Positions 8,547 to 14,883 of a DNA stretch of 16,138 nucleotides are shown in pieces. Source of the stretch: UMGS172 sp045546555 (GTDB lineage: Bacteria > Bacillota > Clostridia > Oscillospirales > Acutalibacteraceae); assembly GCA_045546555.1 (NCBI GenBank), contig JAZQCY010000106.1, positions 1 to 16,138 of the forward strand, read 5' to 3'. The notes beneath the pieces are model-generated. The model worked only from the letters and a program-made list of their open reading frames with translations, made no database searches and was not told the origin of the DNA. Made by a program: the position numbers and the translations under genes. Within the stretch, counting starts at the first letter, position 1; each line of letters opens with the position of its first letter.

Positions 8547-8579
8547 AAAAAGCTGTGTGGAATCTCCACACAGCTTTTT
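8547..8579. terminator. Bidirectional intrinsic terminator after the specificity gene
   Basis: A perfect 15-bp stem AAAAAGCTGTGTGGA / TCCACACAGCTTTTT with a 3-nt loop (ATC) has a T-tract on either strand. On the minus strand it ends the restriction operon, about 100 nt after the specificity gene stop. On the plus strand it follows the left flanking motif. Confidence 0.85.
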
Positions 8580-8616
8580 ACTATCTCAAAAATATGATGA
8601 AATGTTTTACTTCGCA

Positions 8617-8656
8617 GTGATATGATGCTACGCATCGTGATATTGTCCTTCGGACA
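8617..8656. repeat. Short hairpin pair with repeated GTGATAT linker
   Basis: Two small perfect hairpins, GATGC-TAC-GCATC (8624-8636) and TGTCC-TTC-GGACA (8644-8656), are each preceded by the same linker GTGATAT (8617-8623 and 8637-8643). The layout resembles the longer hairpin array at 14503-14716. It lies in the 3' non-coding part of the restriction operon. Confidence 0.6.
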
Positions 8657-8680
8657 GTTTTGAAGCTAAATATAAATTAT

Positions 8681-9268
8681 TTATTCGCTTACTGATTGCA
8701 ATACATGTAATCTTTTTTGAGCCATTTCAAGTGTATTTCGCATATATTCTTCCATATATTCCCAATCCGGTTCGTCATTCTTTTCGGGCAATTTAACTTC
8801 CATACTTGAAATAATATCCCTATTCATTTTATCAGAATAATCAAATCTTTTCCGTGTTATTCCTCTAATACTTGATATTATAAAAAGAGCAGTATATTTA
8901 TTGTAGACAATATTTTTTCCTTCCCTTGCATACATACCTTGTACATGTGGATATCCAATAAATTTCATATCTTGATAAAACATTGTGTTTGTTCCTGACG
9001 TAGTATCGCTAAAAGTTATTATATTAGCTTCTGTTGTATCAAGATTTGAATATCCTGTAATCCCATTGTTATATGACGAATTACCTATCACTGGATTTAT
9101 TCCATCTTCATTGAATAGATCTCTATTCGTTAACTTATAAGCTTTGGTTGGATGAATATCAAACCAATCACCTATTTTAAACGACTTCCAGGTACTTGTA
9201 TCTATTTCCTTGGTTGGATATGTACCAAATAAAGCTCTTTTCATATCGTCTTTATTCATTGTCGCCAT
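8681..9268 (-). CDS. Half-size restriction-modification specificity subunit (HsdS-like, one recognition domain)
   Basis: The 195-residue protein has one target-recognition domain (about 28-163). Its features are WKSFKIGDWFDI at the start, PVIGNSSYNNGITGY (59-73), the NIITFSDTTSGTNTMFYQD stretch, FIGYPHVQGMYA (103-114), and the late VKLP segment typical of the family. A C-terminal helix (167-190, EEYMRNTLEMAQKRL) would serve as the spacer coil. Full HsdS proteins are about twice this length with two recognition domains, so this one may act as a dimer and read a symmetric site. Its ATG overlaps the upstream stop (TAATG), showing coupling with the nuclease-methylase. It chooses the DNA site for modification and cutting. 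The codons are AT-rich compared with the flanks. Confidence 0.82.
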   Translation of the reverse strand: MATMNKDDMKRALFGTYPTKEIDTSTWKSFKIGDWFDIHPTKAYKLTNRDLFNEDGINPVIGNSSYNNGITGYSNLDTTEANIITFSDTTSGTNTMFYQDMKFIGYPHVQGMYAREGKNIVYNKYTALFIISSIRGITRKRFDYSDKMNRDIISSMEVKLPEKNDEPDWEYMEEYMRNTLEMAQKRLHVLQSVSE

Positions 9269-11070
9269 TATTCCATATTCCCCCCTTTTCCTACAGCTAT
9301 GTTCATAAGCGTAGCGCTTAATAACGAATCGTATAATTCATCAGTATCAATACCCTGATTAAACATTACATAATCAAGAGCTGTTCCAAGAAAATCTTCC
9401 TCACATAGGACTGTTTCCTCTATTGGTATTTGATATGACAAGTGCTCTTTAGGTGAAATCCATTGTACGGTGCTATCGCCTACTTGTTTGTGTATTATAT
9501 CAACCCACTTGTCTTCTATTGCAGACCATCGACCTTTTACATCATGGCGACCTTGATTCTTAACAGTTTCTAACCCATCTTCCTTTATATAACAACCAAA
9601 AATTTCTTTATCTCCTTGTGGAACTCCAGCTTCAAACACAAATATTGAAGTAGTAACGCCTTCATTAAAGGTTTTTTCAGGCAATTTAATAATCTTTTTC
9701 AAACAGTGGCTTTTTATTATGCTTTTTCCATTGCTCCCATCTGTTTCAAGTTTTTTATCTGGCAAAATGAAAGCGCACTCGGTATGTACTGGCACATTAT
9801 CTAAAACATTTTTAACAATTTTTAGACAACCATATGTTGTTTCAAAAGGTGGATTCATCAATACTTTTGTAATTGGTTTAGACTTTATCCATTCACCAGC
9901 TGTTATTGTTCTGCTATCTAAATGTTCTAGATTAGTTTTACCATCTTTATGAATAAGCATATTTGCACATACAAGTGCATATAATTCACGGTCAAATTCA
10001 ATACCAAATAGTTGTTCTCTCTTTATCTTTGTGGCTCTTCTTGTTTCAGTACCACCAGATTCATGCATCATCATACTCATGGCCTTTACAAGAAATCCAC
10101 CCGAGCCGCATGCTGCATCAAGTACATAATCTGTTTGATGGATATCAATGATTCGGTACATAAACGAGGTTATGTGTTCTGGAGTAAATACTTGCCCAGA
10201 TTCAGATTTTTTCTTATATCTGTTAAATTCATTAAAGAAGATACCCATTACGTCTTCTCCGCGCCAACTATTTGAATTTATGCATTCAGATATTTCTGAA
10301 ACCCATTTTATGAAATTATCAATTGCTTCTTGGTTTTCATTAGTATTCATTTTAATTTCTGAATACACTTCAAGAAGCAGCCCTATTTTTTGATTCTGAC
10401 GTTTATCATTAGCTAAAGATTTGGCTAATGTGGAATGAATAGCTGTATGGAAAGTTGCATAATCCATACCCTCACACAAAAGAGCACCATATCTTTTGGC
10501 TACAAGAGCACATGCTGTAAATATCATTCTATGATACAGATTTTTTATGCCAAATTTTTTATGTAAGCAATTATTAATTTTGCTAGTTAAGTTGTATATC
10601 AAATGTTTATCTATGCTAGAATCCAGGCAATAATTCTTGTAAAAATCCTTATTTTGAAGTTCTGTAGGAATATCTTTTTTCTCTTCTTCGTTTACATAAA
10701 CCCTGCATTCTATGCCGTTGTATAAAATTCCAATTACTGTTGAATATTTACTGTTAGCGATTTTCACATTATTAAGAAGCTCGTTGATATATGAGGTATT
10801 CTCAACACTTTTGTCAGATGACTTTGTTTCAAGAATTATTGCAATGTTGCCACAATCGCTTGGTAAATACCATCCATCTGGTTTGTGATTAGAGCCTGTT
10901 CCTTTAAATCCTAATTGTTTGAATGTCTTTAACTGTCCGGTACCTTGTTGTACTTCTGCTTCCGGTTTATCAAATCCTAATATTTGCTTTGCACCTTTAT
11001 GAAAACCATCTTTATCGGTATATCCATCTCTAACCTCATCTTCGGTTAGATAAACGCTTTTATCTGCCAT
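9268..11070 (-). CDS. Fused nuclease and N6-adenine DNA methyltransferase (restriction-modification)
   Basis: In this 600-residue chain the N-terminal part carries a PD-(D/E)XK-type nuclease pattern: PD at 64-65 and ETK at 81-83 (D65, E81, K83). A helical region follows (about 150-290), then an N6-adenine methylase with the SAM-binding motif DAACGSGGF (318-326) and the catalytic NPPF (406-409). Fusion of cutting and methylating parts with a separate specificity protein matches BcgI-like type IIB/IIG systems rather than classic type I, and no HsdR helicase is present. The start has GGAGG 8 nt before ATG, inside the end of the regulator gene (11-nt overlap). The AT-rich codons suggest transfer. 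Site and cut position are unknown. Confidence 0.85.
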   Translation of the reverse strand: MADKSVYLTEDEVRDGYTDKDGFHKGAKQILGFDKPEAEVQQGTGQLKTFKQLGFKGTGSNHKPDGWYLPSDCGNIAIILETKSSDKSVENTSYINELLNNVKIANSKYSTVIGILYNGIECRVYVNEEEKKDIPTELQNKDFYKNYCLDSSIDKHLIYNLTSKINNCLHKKFGIKNLYHRMIFTACALVAKRYGALLCEGMDYATFHTAIHSTLAKSLANDKRQNQKIGLLLEVYSEIKMNTNENQEAIDNFIKWVSEISECINSNSWRGEDVMGIFFNEFNRYKKKSESGQVFTPEHITSFMYRIIDIHQTDYVLDAACGSGGFLVKAMSMMMHESGGTETRRATKIKREQLFGIEFDRELYALVCANMLIHKDGKTNLEHLDSRTITAGEWIKSKPITKVLMNPPFETTYGCLKIVKNVLDNVPVHTECAFILPDKKLETDGSNGKSIIKSHCLKKIIKLPEKTFNEGVTTSIFVFEAGVPQGDKEIFGCYIKEDGLETVKNQGRHDVKGRWSAIEDKWVDIIHKQVGDSTVQWISPKEHLSYQIPIEETVLCEEDFLGTALDYVMFNQGIDTDELYDSLLSATLMNIAVGKGGNME

Positions 11071-11251
11071 TGCCTTTTCCTCCGTTTTCTTCCTGCTTCT
11101 TTAAATATTCGTCAGCTGCTTTGTTAAATAAATCTGCCATGCTATGCATATTATCATCATAAGCAATTGCTGCAAGTAATCGTTTTACCTTTTCAGGATT
11201 CATTCGAAACTGAACTTGTCTTGTTCTAGTTGCTTTATTCTCTTCAATCAA
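11060..11251 (-). CDS. Ribbon-helix-helix regulator of the restriction operon
   Basis: The 63-residue protein has the layout of MetJ/Arc/CopG-type repressors: a short strand RQVQFRM (11-17), helix one (about 19-31) and helix two (about 37-52), then a Lys/Gly-rich tail. No ATG fits. The TTG at 11251 is preceded by AGGAGG with a 7-nt gap, which settles the start. It is first in the operon, overlaps the nuclease-methylase by 11 nt, and its promoter holds a perfect inverted repeat, so it likely represses its own operon. Most control proteins of restriction systems are helix-turn-helix, so this is a less usual choice. An antitoxin role is an alternative, but no toxin is beside it. Confidence 0.7.
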   Translation of the reverse strand: MIEENKATRTRQVQFRMNPEKVKRLLAAIAYDDNMHSMADLFNKAADEYLKKQEENGGKGNGR

Positions 11252-11266
11252 GTTATCCCCTCCTAA

Positions 11267-11300
11267 ATGATATCATTATATCTCGATATAATGATATCAT
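11267..11300. promoter_or_regulatory. Perfect inverted-repeat operator of the restriction operon
   Basis: Two 16-nt arms, ATGATATCATTATATC (11267-11282) and its exact complement (11285-11300), surround TC. Each arm itself contains the 10-bp palindrome ATGATATCAT. The right arm covers the -10 element, so a bound protein would block transcription. The adjacent ribbon-helix-helix protein is the obvious ligand. Confidence 0.7.
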
Positions 11301-11319
11301 AATATTAGTTATAAGTCAA
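11291..11319 (-). promoter_or_regulatory. Promoter of the restriction operon
   Basis: TTGACT (11314-11319) and TATCAT (11291-11296) on the minus strand have a 17-bp spacer and lie 40 bp before the TTG start. The -10 is part of the inverted repeat. Confidence 0.65.
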
Positions 11320-11347
11320 CATTTTTGTCTTATACCGTAGCAAGCAG

Positions 11348-11391
11348 GGAAAATGTACGGCACATTTTCCGATTCTTTAGGATATCCTAAA
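11348..11391. repeat. Hairpin and adjacent 16-bp palindrome
   Basis: GGAAAATGT (11348-11356) pairs with ACATTTTCC (11362-11370) across five bases. Six bases further on is the perfect palindrome TTTAGGATATCCTAAA (11376-11391). Both lie between the restriction promoter and the terminator of the transporter gene. No T-tract adjoins them, so they may be protein sites. Confidence 0.5.
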
Positions 11392-11403
11392 ACCTTATAA
11401 GAA

Positions 11404-11435
11404 AAAGGCAGAAGCGAAAAATCGTTTCTGCCTTT
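11404..11435 (-). terminator. Intrinsic terminator of the YeiH-family transporter gene
   Basis: A 14-bp stem with one G-T pair (AAAGGCAGAAGCGA with TCGTTTCTGCCTTT) closes on a four-base A loop and ends in T-rich sequence on the minus strand, about 50 nt after the transporter stop. Confidence 0.75.
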
Positions 11436-11438
11436 AAA

Positions 11439-11484
11439 ACTATCTTTTAGAGTACAACCCATAACATCAGGTCTTTTAAATCAT
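11439..11484 (-). repeat. Right copy of the inverted motif flanking the restriction cassette
   Basis: It begins right after the transporter stop codon and matches 8495-8545 read on the other strand (core GTACTCTAAARGAYAGT). It is followed by the terminator at 11404-11435, the same order as in the left copy. Confidence 0.55.
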
Positions 11485-12510
11485 TTACATCAACCCCATA
11501 AACCAGATCACTGCGAGGGCGGTGAGGGTTACAAGGGTGTCTATCGTAATTCCGTAGAACATAGGGCGAAGTCCCGCTTTTTTGAAATCGGTTAGGCTTG
11601 TACCAAGACCGATGGCCGCAAGTGCCGTGACCATCAGAAACTTGCTTGCGGTTTTCATAATACTCGACACTTCCACTGGAATCCAACCGAGACTGTTAAC
11701 GGCGGCAAGCAGTAAAAATCCACCGATAAACCACGGTATGGTTTTGACAATACTAACCTTTTGACCGTTGCCTGCGGCCTGCAGCTCCTTGCGCTTCTGG
11801 CGTGTGCCGATATAGGCAAAGACAAGCACTGTGGGGATGATGACAATGGTACGTGTCAGCTTGACCATTGTGGCAAAATCGCCTGCGACCTCCGAAAAGG
11901 CGTAGCCCGAAGCCACAACGCTGGCGGTATCGTTGACCGAGGTTCCCGCCCAAATACCGTAGGCAATGTCGGACATTCCGAGCGCCTTACCCATAAGCGG
12001 ATAAAGAGCCACCATAACCATATCGAAAAGGAAGGTGGACGACAGAGCAAATGCAATGTCCTTATCCTCGGCATCGATTGCAGGGGCAATCGCCGCTATG
12101 GCCGAGCCGCCGCAGATACCCGTTCCTGCCGAAATAAGGTTGCTCAATTTCCAGTTAAGGCCGAACAGCTTACCGATAAAATAACCGCCGCCGAAGCACA
12201 TTGCAAAGGTGAACACCATTACAAAAAAGGTCATCTTGCCGACCTCCATAATGGTGCCGACCGAAAGCGATGCGCCCAAAAGGATGATGGCGACCTTCAA
12301 AATGCGCTTGGATGTGAATTTAAGCGCAGGCTTTATCCAATCGGGGTGAAAAAAGCTGTTGATGATGGTGCCCATAAACAGAGCGATTATCGAGCCGCCG
12401 AGCAAGCCGCCCGGGATAAGCTCCTCCAAAAGCACCGCCACACCTGCCAACGCAAGGCAGATGGCAACGCCCAACACAAACAATCCACGTTCTTTTGCTT
12501 TAGATTCCAT
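11485..12510 (-). CDS. YeiH family putative sulfate exporter (UPF0324)
   Basis: A GTG at 12519 is possible, but GAGGTG sits 6 nt before the ATG at 12510, so I choose that (341 residues). It is a polytopic membrane protein with about nine or ten helices and the family's signature SAGTGICGGSAIAAIAPAI around 127-145, followed by the conserved WAGTSVNDTASVVASGYAF region. The second half repeats the hydrophobic pattern and ends GLGTSLTDFKKAGLRP. Family members are annotated as sulfate exporters, but transport has been tested in few. It has its own promoter and terminator, hence a single-gene unit. No sulfur-metabolism gene lies near, so the substrate stays open. Confidence 0.88.
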   Translation of the reverse strand: MESKAKERGLFVLGVAICLALAGVAVLLEELIPGGLLGGSIIALFMGTIINSFFHPDWIKPALKFTSKRILKVAIILLGASLSVGTIMEVGKMTFFVMVFTFAMCFGGGYFIGKLFGLNWKLSNLISAGTGICGGSAIAAIAPAIDAEDKDIAFALSSTFLFDMVMVALYPLMGKALGMSDIAYGIWAGTSVNDTASVVASGYAFSEVAGDFATMVKLTRTIVIIPTVLVFAYIGTRQKRKELQAAGNGQKVSIVKTIPWFIGGFLLLAAVNSLGWIPVEVSSIMKTASKFLMVTALAAIGLGTSLTDFKKAGLRPMFYGITIDTLVTLTALAVIWFMGLM

Positions 12511-12538
12511 AATAAACACCTCGAAATTTGCTGACCCT

Positions 12539-12567
12539 ATTATATCACAATATAATCAAAACGGCAA
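12539..12567 (-). promoter_or_regulatory. Promoter of the YeiH-family transporter gene
   Basis: A perfect TATAAT (12539-12544) with an upstream TG (extended -10) is 17 bp from a weak -35 TTGCCG (12562-12567) on the minus strand, 28 bp before the chosen ATG. Confidence 0.65.
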
Positions 12568-12646
12568 GGTCGGTTTCGCCAAAATAATACTGTAACCAGA
12601 AAACGCCGCCTTGCAAATAACCGTCCGAACTGTTCAAATGCCGGAG

Positions 12647-13342
12647 TTAAATGTTCAGTATATATTGGGCGTTTTCGTTTTCACACATGGCAGAAAACGT
12701 TTTGTACTCGATATTGCCGTGCTTACCTTCCGATCCGGGATGGTAATGGCCCTGGTACACCGCCTTTACCTTTCCGCATTTTTGCAAAATGCCGTTTATT
12801 TCCGAAGAATTATACAGCCTGTGATCCTCACGTATATCGGGGTCAATGTTTTGATGGATAAAAATATAGACCTCACCGATTGCTTCATCGAGTTGCTTTT
12901 TCAAAGCTTCGATATGCGGATAAAAGGTATCGGTCCAATCGGTATCTCCGGGCAGATAGTGATTTCCGTTTTTAAAATAACAAGCATCCAAAAAGAGCAG
13001 TTCTTTCCCTTCCCTGCTAATGCTTTTCGGTGTGCAATCACCTAAATGCTCATAAAACTCGGCTTGGGTAAAAGCAAAAGCATCATGGTTGCCCATTAAG
13101 CAAATAGTTTGTATTGAGCTTTCTTTTATAACTTCCGCAACCTTTTTAAGGTTGGCCACCTCTTTTTCGTGAGAGGCCTCCTTGTCTATCAGGTCGCCTA
13201 AGCAAACAACAAGGTCACATTTTTGCGACTCAAAAAAGGCATACGCCGCCTTGATCTTTTCTAAAGATCTACTGTTATAACGGTTACCGCAGGTAACCTC
13301 TTGAGATGAATAGTGCGAATCGGTAAATATTCCAAGCTTCAT
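12647..13342 (-). CDS. Calcineurin-like metallophosphoesterase
   Basis: The frame opens with a GTG at 13381, but the ATG at 13342 follows GGTGG and starts the first strand of the fold (MKLGIFTDSH), so I take 231 residues. The metal-binding motifs are in order: D8 and H10 (DSH), GD at 49-50, GNHD at 84-87, H163 (FIHQN) and GHYH at 198-201. The protein should hydrolyse phosphomono- or diesters with a two-metal centre in the cytosol; the substrate is not evident. It starts 51 nt after the TetR stop on the same strand and may be co-transcribed with it. I see no clear terminator between its stop and the transporter promoter (12568-12646). Confidence 0.88.
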   Translation of the reverse strand: MKLGIFTDSHYSSQEVTCGNRYNSRSLEKIKAAYAFFESQKCDLVVCLGDLIDKEASHEKEVANLKKVAEVIKESSIQTICLMGNHDAFAFTQAEFYEHLGDCTPKSISREGKELLFLDACYFKNGNHYLPGDTDWTDTFYPHIEALKKQLDEAIGEVYIFIHQNIDPDIREDHRLYNSSEINGILQKCGKVKAVYQGHYHPGSEGKHGNIEYKTFSAMCENENAQYILNI

Positions 13343-13393
13343 AAAACCACCGCTTTTTTTCAAAAAATATATTTGTGACACCTGTAAATATTT

Positions 13394-13912
13394 CTAACGA
13401 CCTCTGTATTCTTGCTTCAAGACCTCGGCCATCTCCTCCGGTGACTCTGTACAACCACCGGCAAGCCACAGTTTAACAATGGCGTTCAGACCGTTTCTGA
13501 AAAATTCAATATGATACTTGATGTTGTTGGCAACATGTTCATATTCAGCTCGCCTTGTATCATATATCGAAATAAGATGTTTGTCGTCATAACACAGTTT
13601 GAAATATGTTTTATAGAATATCTGATTTTCCTTGATATGGATAAACATCCTTAGTGCACCGCTACGCTCATTTAAATAATCATAATCTGCAAACAGATTG
13701 CTGAACTCATTTTCAAGCTTTTCTCTCGTTTTATCGGCAAGATCGAATATATCAAGATAGTTTGCATAGAAAGTGCTGCGGTTCAATTCTGTCATTTTAA
13801 TAAGATCCGAAACGGTAATATCCTTAATTTCACGGGTTTGCAGCAGTTCAATAAACGCCCTTTCGATTTTCTCCTGCGACTCCCTGCGCCTTTTGTTGTT
13901 CTTCACATTCAT
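13394..13912 (-). CDS. TetR/AcrR family transcriptional regulator
   Basis: The 172-residue protein has a basic N-terminus and a helix-turn-helix at about 32-53 (ITVSDLIKMTELNRSTFYANY), the classic TetR recognition pattern. The C-terminal ligand domain (about 75-165, with NQIFYKTYFKLCYDD and IVKLWLAGGCTESPEEMA) resembles the TetR_C_7/DhaS-like type common in Firmicutes. The ribosome site is GGAGA, 6 nt before ATG. It is divergent from the small GYKKIE-repeat gene and just upstream of the phosphoesterase. The shared intergenic region has three CCRACAYTTGT boxes, so it likely controls both directions. The effector is unknown. Confidence 0.88.
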   Translation of the reverse strand: MNVKNNKRRRESQEKIERAFIELLQTREIKDITVSDLIKMTELNRSTFYANYLDIFDLADKTREKLENEFSNLFADYDYLNERSGALRMFIHIKENQIFYKTYFKLCYDDKHLISIYDTRRAEYEHVANNIKYHIEFFRNGLNAIVKLWLAGGCTESPEEMAEVLKQEYRGR

Positions 13913-13929
13913 AACAATTCTCCATTATT

Positions 13930-14053
13930 CCGACATTTGTAACCAAGCTGATGGTCGCATTTTCTTTTATTCCAACACTTGTTGTTTAATTGTTGATTGT
14001 TTTGACCTTACAAAAACATTATACTATGTTTGCAATAAAAACACAAGTGTTGG
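13930..14053 (+). promoter_or_regulatory. Divergent control region with three operator-like boxes and a promoter
   Basis: CCRACAYTTGT occurs at 13930-13940 and 13972-13982 on the plus strand and at 14043-14053 inverted. The first two are preceded by the same TTATT. Between the second and third lie plus-strand promoter options: TTGTTT (13997-14002) with TATACT (14020-14025), or TTGACC (14002-14007) with TATGTT (14025-14030), both with 17-bp spacers. Boxes on either side of a promoter are what a TetR-type repressor would use. Confidence 0.55.
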
Positions 14054-14075
14054 TTTAATGAAAGGAGCTTTAAAA

Positions 14076-14402
14076 ATGAAAAAGAGTAGTTTTGTTGCTT
14101 TGATATTGGGAACAGCAGTTTGGATTGTTGTACTGCTTCTCGGGATCAATCTGATTGGAGGAAAATATACAGATATGGCTAAATCAAAAATTGTAAAAGC
14201 AAACGAAAAAATCGCCGAGGCAGTAACCGGTGGCTACAAAAAAATTGAAAAAGGCGTTGTGGGCGGTTACAAAAAAATCGAGCAGGGTGTTGTCAACGGT
14301 TACACCAAGCTCGAAGATAAATTTGTAGGCACTTACCTCACCAAAGACGGCGAAACCGTTGAGCAAGCAAAGGCAAGACTGAAAGAGAAAGATGAAAAAT
14401 AA
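14076..14402 (+). CDS. Small membrane-anchored protein with GYKKIE repeats
   Basis: The long open frame from 13773 is mostly non-coding; the real start is the ATG at 14076, after AAAGGAG with an 8-nt gap (108 residues). A single N-terminal membrane segment (about 6-28) is followed by a charged helix-like region. It holds three 11-residue repeats (GYKKIEKGVVG, GYKKIEQGVVN, GYTKLEDKFVG, residues 53-85) and an acidic/Lys tail with DGETVEQAKARL. The repeat spacing of 11 suggests an amphipathic helix lying on a membrane or protein surface. Proteins with this tail occur in other Firmicutes, but I know no function. It is divergent from the TetR gene and probably its target. Confidence 0.8.
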   Translation: MKKSSFVALILGTAVWIVVLLLGINLIGGKYTDMAKSKIVKANEKIAEAVTGGYKKIEKGVVGGYKKIEQGVVNGYTKLEDKFVGTYLTKDGETVEQAKARLKEKDEK

Positions 14403-14502
14403 ATAAAAAGGCAGACTGTCACGTGGTCCTCATCTCAACCTTACATCCACAAAACAAGAAACCGACCTTTAAGATAATTATACTAGAAATCACAAATAAA
14501 AT

Positions 14503-14716
14503 CAACGGTGAAGCCGTTGTATATCATCAATTTCGAAGAAATTGCATATCATCAAGACGAAGTCTTGTATATCATCAACGGTGTTAACCGTTGCATATCA
14601 TCATTGCGAAAGCATTTTGATACACGCTGATGCGTGATGATATACAGTCCTGACGGACTGATGAGATACAAGGGCGGTTTGCCGCCCTTGATGATATGCC
14701 ATTGCTTTCGCAATGG
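14503..14716. repeat. Array of nine different hairpins joined by 8-nt linkers
   Basis: Stems, in order: CAACGG/CCGTTG, CAATTTC/GAAATTG, CAAGAC/GTCTTG, CAACGGT/ACCGTTG, an imperfect one around 14602-14619, CACGC/GCGTG, CAGTCC/GGACTG, CAAGGGCGG/CCGCCCTTG and CCATTGC/GCAATGG. Loops are 3-5 nt. Linkers are TATATCAT, CATATCAT, TATATCAT, CATATCAT, then after the fifth hairpin the inverted forms ATGATATA, ATGAGATA, ATGATATG. Stem sequences differ while pairing is kept. Nothing else is seen between 14403 and 14502. Confidence 0.8.
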
Positions 14717-14719
14717 ATA

Positions 14720-14753
14720 AAAAAATCGACTTGTTTTCACAAGTCGATTTTTT
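14720..14753 (-). terminator. Terminator of the tRNA operon
   Basis: A 14-bp stem, AAAAAATCGACTTG with CAAGTCGATTTTTT, and a six-base loop directly follow the CCA end of tRNA-Tyr on the minus strand. T-tracts are present on both strands. Confidence 0.85.
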
Positions 14754-14837
14754 GGTGGGAGCGGGTGGATTCGGACCACCGAAGGCAAAGCCAACAGATT
14801 TACAGTCTGCCCCCTTTGGCCACTCGGGAACACTCCC
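14753..14837 (-). tRNA. tRNA-Tyr (anticodon GTA)
   Basis: The minus strand gives GGGAGTG at the 5' end pairing with CGCTCCC, discriminator A and an encoded CCA. The anticodon loop reads CTGTAAA (GTA), and the variable arm is long (class II), as expected for bacterial tRNA-Tyr. The length of 85 nt is typical. It is downstream of tRNA-Thr in the same operon. Confidence 0.95.
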
Positions 14838-14859
14838 ATGTTAAATTTTGCGCCTTCAA

Positions 14860-14883
14860 AAAAGGTGGAGCTGGTTGACGGAC
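14860..14883 (-). repeat. Duplicate of the tRNA-Thr 3' end
   Basis: These 24 bp are identical to 15015-15038, which spans the last 18 nt of tRNA-Thr including CCA plus 6 nt beyond. The offset is 155 bp. Such duplicates of a tRNA 3' end are typical of an integrase attachment site, but may also come from unequal recombination between tRNA genes. Confidence 0.75.

Noticed and set aside
8495..8620. Small plus-strand frame of about 41 codons starting at 8495
   Set aside because: There is no ribosome site, it reads through the strong terminator, and the matching motif at 11439-11484 does not keep the frame.
8681..9268. Invertible specificity gene of a shufflon
   Set aside because: No second specificity fragment, recombinase or internal inverted repeat is found near it.
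11761..12534. Plus-strand frame of 257 codons
   Set aside because: It is the mirror of the YeiH-family gene; its product is Cys/His/Arg-rich with no domain, as antisense frames typically are.
13773..14075. N-terminal extension of the GYKKIE-repeat gene
   Set aside because: It overlaps the 5' part of tetR and the divergent control region. The ATG at 14076 has a strong ribosome site and starts a proper membrane anchor.
14503..14716. CRISPR array
   Set aside because: The constant part is only 8 nt and the variable parts are self-complementary hairpins of 13-22 nt, unlike repeats of 24-37 nt with unique spacers. No cas gene is present.
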